Assembly (NCBI GenBank): GCA_050246015.1
Contig: JBFWWU010000017.1
Span: 1 to 64,000, forward strand
Direction of reading: 5' to 3'
DNA length: 64,000 nt
Source: JTS-AC122 sp050246015
Lineage (GTDB): Bacteria > Planctomycetota > Phycisphaerae > Phycisphaerales > UBA1924
This document shows positions 35,941-43,932 of this stretch, in pieces (position 1 is the stretch's first letter; every line of letters starts with the position of its first letter). The translations under genes and the position numbers were made by a program. The notes under the pieces were generated by a model, which saw only the letters and a list, made by a program, of their open reading frames with translations, was not told the DNA's origin and did no database searches.

Positions 35941-36250
35941 GTGAGTATCCCTTGAGCCGGATCTATCTTCGGTGGATCACCGGCAAGAATTGAATCGCGT
36001 CGCCGGCGGCCACCTCGTCCCGGGGCATCGGATCGTGCGTATCCCGCTCAGCCGGTATGCTCTAGCCGCTATACATGTCTGCTTATGTGTAAATCTCGAA
36101 GGGCACCGGCTCATCTTTGAGTCAGCGACACTCAAAACTGTGCGATGCTGTGTCGGCGAGATAATTTGTAGCCGCGGCTCGCAAATGTTGTGGTCGCATA
36201 CACGTGACCGTTCGATAGTGACTTTATTGCCGCACACGCGGCAACCACGC
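35941..36250. other. Divergent intergenic region of the signalling island
   Basis: This 310-base region separates the REC-GGDEF-HD gene from the first kinase. Bases 36060-36240 are distinctly AT-richer than the surroundings. A six-base inverted repeat TTGAGT-seven bases-ACTCAA lies at 36117-36135, a candidate operator. GATAAT (36160-36165) could be a -10 element for the kinase, without a clear -35. No gene is seen. Confidence 0.5.
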
Positions 36251-38965
36251 ATGTTTACGACGCGCTTCACGCTCGTTCTGGTTGCGTTGGTCGCGGTGGG
36301 GACAACTGCGACCGTCGCCTACTGGTCGCGGCACGAAGCCGAGCGGGCCATCGTCCCCGAGCGACTCGCCCAGATGCAGGGGCACGCGGAGCGCACCGCC
36401 GCCAGGATCGATTCGTTCGTGAACCGCGGCGCCGCGGATGCCCGGGCGCTCGCCGCTACGCCGCTCGTATCGGCCGTCGTCTCCCATCACGTCTCCCTCG
36501 CCGGTGAGCGTTCGTCCGCGGGGCCGGATCGGCTTCAACTCGACCTGCTGGCCCAGCAGTTTGTCGCCGAATGCAGCGCCAAACCATGGATCCTCCAGGT
36601 GCGGCTCGTCGGCGCGAGGGAATCCGGCAAGGAGATCGTGCGGGTCGAACGGACCGCGGGTGACCATGCCGTACGCATCGTGCCCGAGGAGGAACTCCGA
36701 GACGTCGGGACGCGGCCCTACGTCCAGGCTGGGAAGAGGATTCCCCGCGGAGGCGTCCATATCGCGCCGTTGTTGCCTGATCCCGAGCGCGGCACGCTCG
36801 AACCGTCCGCTTCGACGGTGGTGCGTCTGGCAGCGCCGGTATTCGCGGCAGACGGCGCGGACTGCCAGGGCGTGATCGTGCTCTGTATTGACATGCGGTC
36901 CATTCTTAGCGCCACCGCGCCGATGTACGCAAGCGGGGCGCTGCTGGTGGTCGCATCCACGGGTGAGTACGTCCATGACTCGGGGCCTCCCGAGGCCGCG
37001 TTGGGCGTCGCAGGCAGCGCTGGGCGCTCGTGGAAGGATGATTATCCCGATGTCCCGGATCCGGCAAGCGCCCGGGTGGTTCGCACGTCCGCGGGTGAGC
37101 AGGTCGGCCTGGTTCGGCAACTCACGTCCCTCGAACCCGGCATCGCCGTCATCGAGAGCGTGCCGCTCTCGATGCTTCACCACCCGGTGGACTCGATCTA
37201 CCGGATCAGCGCGTCGGTCGCGGGTGTCTCGCTCGTGGGCTCCCTGGTGATCGCATGGCTCGTGCTCGCGTCGCTGGTCTTCCCCCTGCGCCGCATGGCC
37301 GCCTCGGTCAGCAGGGCCGCCGAGCCGGACTGGGATCCGACCGGGCTGCCATCCCGAGGCGAACTGGGCGTCCTGACGGACGCGCTGCTGCACGCGATCA
37401 AGACGTCAAGGGCCCAGGCGGCGGAACTTGGTGAACAGATTGAACATCACCGCAAGACCGAGGTACAACTCGAGGAGCAGTTGTCGCGCGAACGAACCTA
37501 CCAGGCCGTGATTGAATCCAGCGAGGACGCGATCGTGACCACGACATTGAACGGGGTCATCACGTCCTGGAACGGCGGGGCCGAGCGCCTGTATGGATTC
37601 CCGGCGAGAGAAGCAATCGGGCAGCACCTGGGCGTGCTCGCCCCGGAGGACAAGGTCCAGGAGATCGCCGAACTCCTGAGCCGGGTGAACTGCGGCGAGA
37701 GCATCAAGCAGTTTGAAACGATCCGCATCAACAAAATCGGCGAGCGGTTCGACGTTTCGCTCAGCGCCTCCCCCGTGCTCTCGCGCGACGGGACGCTCGC
37801 CGGCATCGCGCAGATCTCGCACGACATCTCTCAGCGCCTGGCCGCCGAGGAGCAGTTCCGCGTCGTGGTGGAGTCGTCACCCTCGGGCGTCTGCGTCGCG
37901 AACGAACGGGGAACGATCGTGCTGGTGAACCGAGCGATCGAGCATCTCTTCGGGTACTCGCGTGATGAACTGCTCGGGCAGAGCGTGGACATGCTCCTGC
38001 CCATGCGTAGCCGAGGCTCGCACGCGGCGCTGCGCGACGGGTACGTGAGGAACCCGACCGAGCGGCCGATGGGCGCGGGGCGCGACCTGTTCGGCCGCCG
38101 GAAGGACGGCACGGAAATCGCCGTCGAGATCGGGCTCTGCCCGATCAGCATCCGCGGCTCGGCGTCGGTGCTCGCGTCGGTGATCGACGTCACGGAACGT
38201 CGCAGGAGCCAGCAGCAACTCGCCTCGTACGCCGCGCGCCTGGAGCACAGCAACGCCGAACTCGAGAAGTTCGCCTACGTCGTGTCGCACGATATGAAGG
38301 CCCCCCTCCGCGGCATCGCGTCGGTCGCCGAGTGGATCGCGGCGGATCTTGGGGCCGTCGTCGATTCGGAGACGAAGGAGAACCTTGATCTCATGCTCGA
38401 ACGCACGGGCCGCCTGAGCAAACTGATCGACGGGATCCTGAACTACTCCCGCGCCGGGAAAGTCGGCGCGGTGCCCGTTCCGATCGTCACAAAGAACCTG
38501 GTGCGCGACGTCATCGCGTCCATCCCCCTGCCGCCCGGGCGAGAAGTCCGCGTCGTCGAGCCCATACCGGACGTCCGGTACGACGACACCCAACTCCGCC
38601 AGGTCTTTCAGAACCTGATCGACAACGCGATCAAGCACCTGGGCAAGCCGACGGGCCAGGTCACCGTCAGCGGACGCGAGACCGACGATCACTACCAGTT
38701 TGAGGTGCGCGACGACGGCGTCGGCATCCCGGAGCGGCACTTCTCGCGGATCTTCGAACTCTTCCAGACGCTCAAACCCAAGGACGAGTGCCGCAGCGCC
38801 GGCGCCGGCCTGGCAATCGTCAAGCGGATCGTCGAATCCAACGGGGGCTCCATCCGGGTCGCCTCCGAGGAGGGCGTGGGAACGGCGTTCGTGTTCTCCA
38901 TCCCCAAGGGCCCGCGCGAAACCGCGCTGGCCGAAGACCCTGTTCCTCATTGCCACCACGCATGA
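36251..38965 (+). CDS. Membrane sensor histidine kinase with two PAS domains
   Basis: A 904-residue sensor kinase. A first transmembrane helix (FTLVLVALVAVGTTATVAYW, about 6-26), a periplasmic sensor of about 290 residues (to about 310), and a second helix (VAGVSLVGSLVIAWLVLASLVF, about 322-343) frame the input part. Then follow a HAMP-like segment with coiled coil (EIEHHRKTEVQLEEQL type), a PAS domain (about 417-530: VIESSEDAIVTTTLNGVITS), a second PAS (about 535-660: VVESSPSGVCVANERGTIVL), HisKA with His680 in YVVSHDMKAPLRG and a HATPase with NLIDNAIKHL, DDGVGIPE and GAGLAIVK. Start ATG at 36251; the frame is open upstream but lacks protein character. Its stop overlaps the next ATG by four bases. 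Confidence 0.88.
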   Translation: MFTTRFTLVLVALVAVGTTATVAYWSRHEAERAIVPERLAQMQGHAERTAARIDSFVNRGAADARALAATPLVSAVVSHHVSLAGERSSAGPDRLQLDLLAQQFVAECSAKPWILQVRLVGARESGKEIVRVERTAGDHAVRIVPEEELRDVGTRPYVQAGKRIPRGGVHIAPLLPDPERGTLEPSASTVVRLAAPVFAADGADCQGVIVLCIDMRSILSATAPMYASGALLVVASTGEYVHDSGPPEAALGVAGSAGRSWKDDYPDVPDPASARVVRTSAGEQVGLVRQLTSLEPGIAVIESVPLSMLHHPVDSIYRISASVAGVSLVGSLVIAWLVLASLVFPLRRMAASVSRAAEPDWDPTGLPSRGELGVLTDALLHAIKTSRAQAAELGEQIEHHRKTEVQLEEQLSRERTYQAVIESSEDAIVTTTLNGVITSWNGGAERLYGFPAREAIGQHLGVLAPEDKVQEIAELLSRVNCGESIKQFETIRINKIGERFDVSLSASPVLSRDGTLAGIAQISHDISQRLAAEEQFRVVVESSPSGVCVANERGTIVLVNRAIEHLFGYSRDELLGQSVDMLLPMRSRGSHAALRDGYVRNPTERPMGAGRDLFGRRKDGTEIAVEIGLCPISIRGSASVLASVIDVTERRRSQQQLASYAARLEHSNAELEKFAYVVSHDMKAPLRGIASVAEWIAADLGAVVDSETKENLDLMLERTGRLSKLIDGILNYSRAGKVGAVPVPIVTKNLVRDVIASIPLPPGREVRVVEPIPDVRYDDTQLRQVFQNLIDNAIKHLGKPTGQVTVSGRETDDHYQFEVRDDGVGIPERHFSRIFELFQTLKPKDECRSAGAGLAIVKRIVESNGGSIRVASEEGVGTAFVFSIPKGPRETALAEDPVPHCHHA

Positions 38966-39417
38966 AACGAGACATCCCCATCCTGATCGCCGAAGACGAT
39001 TCGCTCGACGTCAAGAACATCAAGCGCTCGTTCGCCGACAACCGCGTGCTGAACCCGCTGTACTTCGTGGGAAACGGCGAGGAGGCCCTGGCCTTCCTCA
39101 GAGGCGAGCCCCCCTACGACGGACCGGCGCGGGCGCCCCAACCGGGGCTGATCCTGCTCGATCTGAACATGCCGCGCTTGAGCGGCCTGGAGTTCCTGTC
39201 CTTGTACAAGGCGGATCCCGCGCTGCGCCACATCCCCGCGGTGATCCTGACGACATCGGACGAAGAAACGGATCTGGCGCGTTCGTACGAGATCGGGATC
39301 GCGGGCTACATCGTCAAGCCCATCGAGTTCGCCAGCCTCGTCGACGTGATCAGAACATTTGACCTCTACTGGTCAATATGCGAGATAGCCAATGAACAGC
39401 GAGCACGAAAAGGCTGA
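38962..39417 (+). CDS. Single-domain response regulator, Rcp1-like
   Basis: A 151-residue receiver-only protein. Acidic ILIAEDDSLDVKNIKRSF, phosphorylation site Asp67 in LILLDLNMPRLSG, Thr in VILTTSDEE and Lys in GYIVKPIEF are all present. The long insert between strands 2 and 3 (FLRGEPPYDGPARAPQPG) is typical of the Rcp1-like class that partners bacteriophytochromes and related kinases. Its ATG overlaps the kinase stop (ATGA), indicating translational coupling, so the kinase at 36251 is the likely partner. Its own end overlaps the start of the next kinase by 26 bases. Confidence 0.9.
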   Translation: MKRDIPILIAEDDSLDVKNIKRSFADNRVLNPLYFVGNGEEALAFLRGEPPYDGPARAPQPGLILLDLNMPRLSGLEFLSLYKADPALRHIPAVILTTSDEETDLARSYEIGIAGYIVKPIEFASLVDVIRTFDLYWSICEIANEQRARKG

Positions 39418-41374
39418 TTCCGCCGGGCCCGCATCTGTTCACGGGTTGCGGCCGCCGCGATTGACCCCGCCGGACGCATCGCCACGCGGCGCGATTCATC
39501 TGGCGTGCATCGGGGTGTCGGGCCAGGGGCGAGGGACTCTGGAATCACTCATCACCGCGATCCCGCCGGAGGTCGGCGAGGCGTTCGTGACCGACGCCGC
39601 GACGCTCGATCGTGCCGCCTTTCTGGACCGCGTGGAGGCGCTGCTGTCGCGCGTCGGCCGGCCGCACGAACACCCGCCGGCGACGCCCATCGAGCCGCCG
39701 CCGGCGCACGAGCAGTCACCGCCGGCCGACGAAGCGGCGGCCGCGTCGCGTCAGGAGCCGCGCCCGGGCGCCGGCGAACCGCCTTCGCCGCCCGGCTCAC
39801 CCAATCCCACCCTGACCGACCCCGGCGACCGGCCGTCGGAACTCGCCACGATCGCCGCCGAGCCCCATGACCTGCTACGACACATCAACGTCGGCGTCCT
39901 CATTCTGGATGCCGATCTTCGCGTCCGCACGTTCACGCCGGCGATCACCCAGGTGGTATCGCTGGCTGAGCACGACGTGGGACGCTCGATCGAGCATTCC
40001 GTCGCCAGCCTCGGGCCCCACTTCATCGCGGACGCCCGGCGCGTGCTTGCCACCGGTCAAGCGACGGAGCGCGAGACCCGGAGCGCTCGCGGAAACTGGC
40101 TGCTGGTTCGCATCCTGCCGCACCTCACGCACGCGAACCAGCCCAGCGGGGTGGTCGCGACGTTTCTCGACATCACGCCGATCAAGAACGCCAACGAGAT
40201 GACGCGGACGGTGAACCACCAACTCGCCCATGCAAACACGGCGCTGAGTTCGCAGCAGGAGGAACTCGAGGACATGTTCTCGATCGTCGCGCACGACCTC
40301 AAGCGGCCGGTGCTCGCGATCGACGGGCTGCTGTCGCTGATCGAAGGGATGGAGCAGGCCGGCGCGTCCGCGTCGCCGGCGCCGCGCGATCCCGCTCATC
40401 CGGGCGATATGGAGATCCTTCGGCGGACCATCGCCGAGTGCAAACGGATGAAGCAGATGCTCGTTGACTTGGAAGGCATCTCGGGCATCCAGCAGCGGCC
40501 GATCGTCTACGAAACGGTCGCGGTGCCGCAGTGGCTCGACGACGTCGTCGCCCGCTTCACCGAACCGGCGCGCCTCCGCGGCGTTCTGCTGCACCGCGAA
40601 AGCACACCCGGCTCGGTCAACATCGCGCGCAGTTTCGTGGAAGAGATCCTCGTCAACCTGCTCGAGAACGCCATGAAGTATGGGTCCTCGAACCCCTCCC
40701 CGCGGATCAGCGTTTCGGCACGGGTGTGCGGGGAGTTCTTTGAAGTCACGGTCTCCGACAACGGCAAGGGCATCCCCCGCGAGCAGCACCAGAAGATCTT
40801 CGAGCCGTTCCGCCGGCTGGAGCCGCACGTCGCCCCGGGATCGGGGATCGGACTGCTCGCGGTCAAGCGCCTGGTGCACCGCCTGGGCGGGCACATCACG
40901 CTCGATTCCGAACCCGGCCGGGGCGCCACGTTCACCGTTCGTGTCCGCCTGGCCAGCGACTCGCGCGAACCCGCGGGCTCGTCGAAATCGCTCCAGGTGC
41001 TGCTGGTCGAGGATGACCTGCTGGACGCCCGCACCGTTGAGAGATGCCTGCGAGATTCGTGCCGGGTGACGCGCGCTCAGAGCATCAGCGAGGCGCAGCG
41101 CCGGCTCTCGCTCGAAGCCTTCGATGTCGTGCTGCTTGACCTCTCCCTCCCCGATGGACACGGGCTGGCACTGGTCAACCACATGCGGACAGTCGCGCGG
41201 ATCCGCACGCCGGTGGTGATCATCACGGGCCACGGCGAAGGGCTGTCGCCCAGCGTCATGGACGCCATGATCGGCGCGTACATCTCGAAATCAGAGTTGA
41301 ACCAGCAGCGCCTCTTGAGCGCCATACACCAGGCGCTCAGTTCGCCCAAGTTATCGCACTCCGTGCTCGGGTAG
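39392..41374 (+). CDS. Hybrid kinase with CheB/CheR-like N-terminus and C-terminal receiver
   Basis: A 660-residue protein without a clear transmembrane segment. The N-terminal AIHLACIGVSGQGRGTLESLITAIPPEVGEAFV resembles the CheB methylesterase start (VGIGASAGG-EALE pattern) but has no catalytic domain behind it. A Pro/Ala-rich stretch (about 88-145) follows, then a PAS-like domain GVLILDADLRVRTFTPAITQ like that found behind CheB/CheR fusions. HisKA holds His301 in FSIVAHDLKRPVLA. The HATPase has NLLENAMKYG, DNGKGIPRE and GSGIGLLAVKRL. A receiver ends the protein with VLLVEDD and Asp583 in VVLLDLSLPDGHG. It is in the same gene string as the neighbouring regulators. Confidence 0.88.
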   Translation: MNSEHEKADSAGPASVHGLRPPRLTPPDASPRGAIHLACIGVSGQGRGTLESLITAIPPEVGEAFVTDAATLDRAAFLDRVEALLSRVGRPHEHPPATPIEPPPAHEQSPPADEAAAASRQEPRPGAGEPPSPPGSPNPTLTDPGDRPSELATIAAEPHDLLRHINVGVLILDADLRVRTFTPAITQVVSLAEHDVGRSIEHSVASLGPHFIADARRVLATGQATERETRSARGNWLLVRILPHLTHANQPSGVVATFLDITPIKNANEMTRTVNHQLAHANTALSSQQEELEDMFSIVAHDLKRPVLAIDGLLSLIEGMEQAGASASPAPRDPAHPGDMEILRRTIAECKRMKQMLVDLEGISGIQQRPIVYETVAVPQWLDDVVARFTEPARLRGVLLHRESTPGSVNIARSFVEEILVNLLENAMKYGSSNPSPRISVSARVCGEFFEVTVSDNGKGIPREQHQKIFEPFRRLEPHVAPGSGIGLLAVKRLVHRLGGHITLDSEPGRGATFTVRVRLASDSREPAGSSKSLQVLLVEDDLLDARTVERCLRDSCRVTRAQSISEAQRRLSLEAFDVVLLDLSLPDGHGLALVNHMRTVARIRTPVVIITGHGEGLSPSVMDAMIGAYISKSELNQQRLLSAIHQALSSPKLSHSVLG

Positions 41375-41400
41375 CGGCGATTCGGTCGCAACCACGCGGA

Positions 41401-41895
41401 ATGCTGACCTCCGTCACACCCGGAGCGACACCCATGACCGGCCACCGACTCAGGATCCTGCACGCCGACGACGACGATTCGTTCCGCCTTCTCGTCGAGC
41501 GCGTGGCGACGGCGGACCCGCACCTGTCAACATGCTGCCGCTTCGAGTTCGTCTTCGACGGGACGGACGCCGTCGACTACGTGCGGGGCAACGGGCGATA
41601 CGTCGATCGCGTCGCCTACCCCATGCCGCACATGATCATCCTCGATCAGCGGATGGTGCAGATGGACGGCGTGGAGGCGCTGCGCGAGATCAAACGCATC
41701 CCAACCGCCCTGCATATCCCGGTCTTCCTGCTCAGCACCTCAACACAGCATCACCTGCTTGAGGCCTGCTACGCGCTGGGCGCGTCGTTCTGCATCACCA
41801 AGCCGCTCGATTTCCAGCGGCTCCTCCCGCTGCTGTCGCGACTCGTTGACTTCGCGATCGATGTGCTCGAACTCCCCGCCGCCGAGCGGTTCTAG
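41401..41895 (+). CDS. Single-domain response regulator
   Basis: A 164-residue receiver protein (or 153 residues from ATG at 41434). ILHADDDDSFRLLVERV supplies the acidic pocket and Asp82 (in MIILDQRMVQMDG) the phosphorylation site. VFLLSTSTQHHL and FCITKPLDF give the Ser/Thr and Lys. Like the one at 38962 it has a long insert between strands 2 and 3 (FVFDGTDAVDYVRGNGRYVDR), so it also belongs to the Rcp1-like group. It lies 26 bases after the hybrid kinase and 21 bases before the dual kinase, so it is probably cotranscribed. Confidence 0.88.
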   Translation: MLTSVTPGATPMTGHRLRILHADDDDSFRLLVERVATADPHLSTCCRFEFVFDGTDAVDYVRGNGRYVDRVAYPMPHMIILDQRMVQMDGVEALREIKRIPTALHIPVFLLSTSTQHHLLEACYALGASFCITKPLDFQRLLPLLSRLVDFAIDVLELPAAERF

Positions 41896-41916
41896 TTCTT
41901 CGACCAGGGCGTCACC

Positions 41917-43740
41917 ATGGGACACCACGCATCACTGTCGGACCATGCACCGCATCTGGAGGCGCCGACCACGGACGCGGAGTCGCCGGACGTGCTGGCC
42001 AGCGCGGCGTACGCGCTCTCGCACGACGTCCGCGCCCCGCTCCTGACGATCCAAGGCTTCTCGCGAGAACTGGCGGAGAAGGGTTCCCTGGACCCCGACG
42101 GGCAGTTTCTGCTCCAGCGGATCATCGCCAGCGCGCAGGCCGCGCAGGATCGGCTTGGGGCGGTCATCGCCTATTCGCACATCGCCAGCCGCCCGCTGTG
42201 CCTGACCCGCGTGAACATCCGGCGTCTGATCGAAGAGGAGCTCGCCGGTTCGGCGTCGGCGCGCGGCGTCGGGGACGCCCGCGTGACCTGCGACCACCTG
42301 CCCGAGGCCCGCGCCGATCAGGCCTTGGTCACCACGCTGGTTCACCATCTGATCGACAACGCGATGCGGTTCCGCGCTCCTCAGCGCCCCCTCTCCATTT
42401 CGGTTTCGGCGCGCGAGTGCGGCGCCCTCAACGTGTACCGCCTGGGCGACAACGGAATCGGGTTTGCCCTGGGCCGTTCCACGAGGCTCTTCGAGTTGTT
42501 CAGGCGCCTGCACAACCAACAGGAGTGTCCCGGGCTCGGCTGCGGGCTGGCAATGGCCCGGCTCATCGCCGCGCGTCACGGCGGACACGTGTGGTGCGAC
42601 TCGGAGCCCGGGGTCGGTTCGTCCTTTTACTTTTCCCTGCCGGCCGCCGCCCAGACATTCGTCGAGCCCAAACCGAGCGCCCCCGCGGGGTGCGAAGGCC
42701 GCTCGCTCTGCGTCATCGTGGTCGAAGACAGCGCCGACGATGAGCGGCTGCTGACCGCCGAACTGCGCCGCGCCGGCTGGGTCGTATCGTCACGCCGGGT
42801 CCAGACCGAGTCAGACTTCCGGCGCGAACTGGCGCTCGGAGCCGACGTGATCCTGGCCGATTACACCCTGCCGTCGTTCTCCGTTGAACGCGCCTTGCAG
42901 GTGCGAGCGCAGATGCACAGCGACGTCCCGCTGATCGTCGTCACCGGCACCATCGGCGAGGAAACCGCCGTCAACTGCATGAAGCGGGGAGCGGCGGACT
43001 ACCTGCTCAAGGACCGGCTCGCGCGACTATCGCCTGCGGTCGAGCACGCCATGCGCGCCGCCGACGAGGCGCGCCAGCGCCGGCGGGCCGAACTGGCCCG
43101 CGACCGCGCTATCCGCGAACTCGACCATCGCGTGCTCAACAACCTGGCCGCGATCATCGGCCTCGTTCAAGTCGGTGCGGGCACCGGCGGCGGGCTTGAC
43201 CAATCGACCGCCATAACGCTCGTCGATCGGATCCGCGCGATGGAGATCGCGCACCGGGAACTCGCCGCGCGGCACTGGCTGGGCGCCGATCTCCACTCGC
43301 TGCTCCGCCGCGCGGCGCTCTCGGGTAACGCGGATATGGCGCGCCGGCTTGATCTGACCTGCGACCAGACCGTCGTGGGTTTCAGAGCCGCCGCCAGCAT
43401 CGCCTCCACCATCCACGAACTGGCGACCAATGCGATCCGGCACGGCGCCTGGTCGAACGACGCCGGCCGCGTTCGATTGTCGGCCTCTCGCGAGCCCGGC
43501 GGCATTCGCATGATCTGGCACGAACATGCCGGCCCGCCCGTCCGCACGCCGCCGGTGCCCAAACTCGGCGTCACGCTGATCCGCGAGCAGATCCCTCACG
43601 AGGCATCAGGCGCGGCGGAGATCCGCTTCGAGCCGGGGGGGGTCCGGGCGGAGTTCTGGATCCCGATTGTCGAGTCGGTGCCCGCCGGCGAACAGATCAG
43701 TTGTGGAGACGCGTGGCCGGACGAACTCTGGCTGCGCTGA
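41917..43740 (+). CDS. Dual histidine kinase: HisKA/HATPase, receiver, HWE-type kinase
   Basis: A 607-residue soluble protein with two kinase modules. The first has HisKA with His36 in ALSHDVRAPLLT, then HATPase with HHLIDNAMRF, GDNGIGFALG and GLGCGLAMARL. A receiver follows with VIVVEDSADDERLL, Asp315 in ILADYTLPSF and Lys in YLLKDRL. The third module is an HWE/HisKA_2-like kinase with His404 in RELDHRVLNNLAAIIGLVQ, IHELATNAIRHGAW and a short C-terminal. The order kinase-receiver-kinase in one chain would let a phosphoryl group pass within the protein. The stop is in the same string of signalling genes; katG begins about 190 bases later. Confidence 0.87.
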   Translation: MGHHASLSDHAPHLEAPTTDAESPDVLASAAYALSHDVRAPLLTIQGFSRELAEKGSLDPDGQFLLQRIIASAQAAQDRLGAVIAYSHIASRPLCLTRVNIRRLIEEELAGSASARGVGDARVTCDHLPEARADQALVTTLVHHLIDNAMRFRAPQRPLSISVSARECGALNVYRLGDNGIGFALGRSTRLFELFRRLHNQQECPGLGCGLAMARLIAARHGGHVWCDSEPGVGSSFYFSLPAAAQTFVEPKPSAPAGCEGRSLCVIVVEDSADDERLLTAELRRAGWVVSSRRVQTESDFRRELALGADVILADYTLPSFSVERALQVRAQMHSDVPLIVVTGTIGEETAVNCMKRGAADYLLKDRLARLSPAVEHAMRAADEARQRRRAELARDRAIRELDHRVLNNLAAIIGLVQVGAGTGGGLDQSTAITLVDRIRAMEIAHRELAARHWLGADLHSLLRRAALSGNADMARRLDLTCDQTVVGFRAAASIASTIHELATNAIRHGAWSNDAGRVRLSASREPGGIRMIWHEHAGPPVRTPPVPKLGVTLIREQIPHEASGAAEIRFEPGGVRAEFWIPIVESVPAGEQISCGDAWPDELWLR

Positions 43741-43932
43741 GCCGCCGACGTGGGTCGCGCTGGTTGGTCGCCTGGACGTTCCCCGAAGCCGCGCGCCACG
43801 ATCCGCTTCGGCTCGCGGATCGGGGCGCGGCCGACCGTCAATCGTTCCCCGCGCCATTTCCCGTTCCGCAGTCGTCGGCCGCAACCGCCGGGTGTACTCT
43901 GCTTCTCGATTTCCTATCTCAAGAGGATGGCG

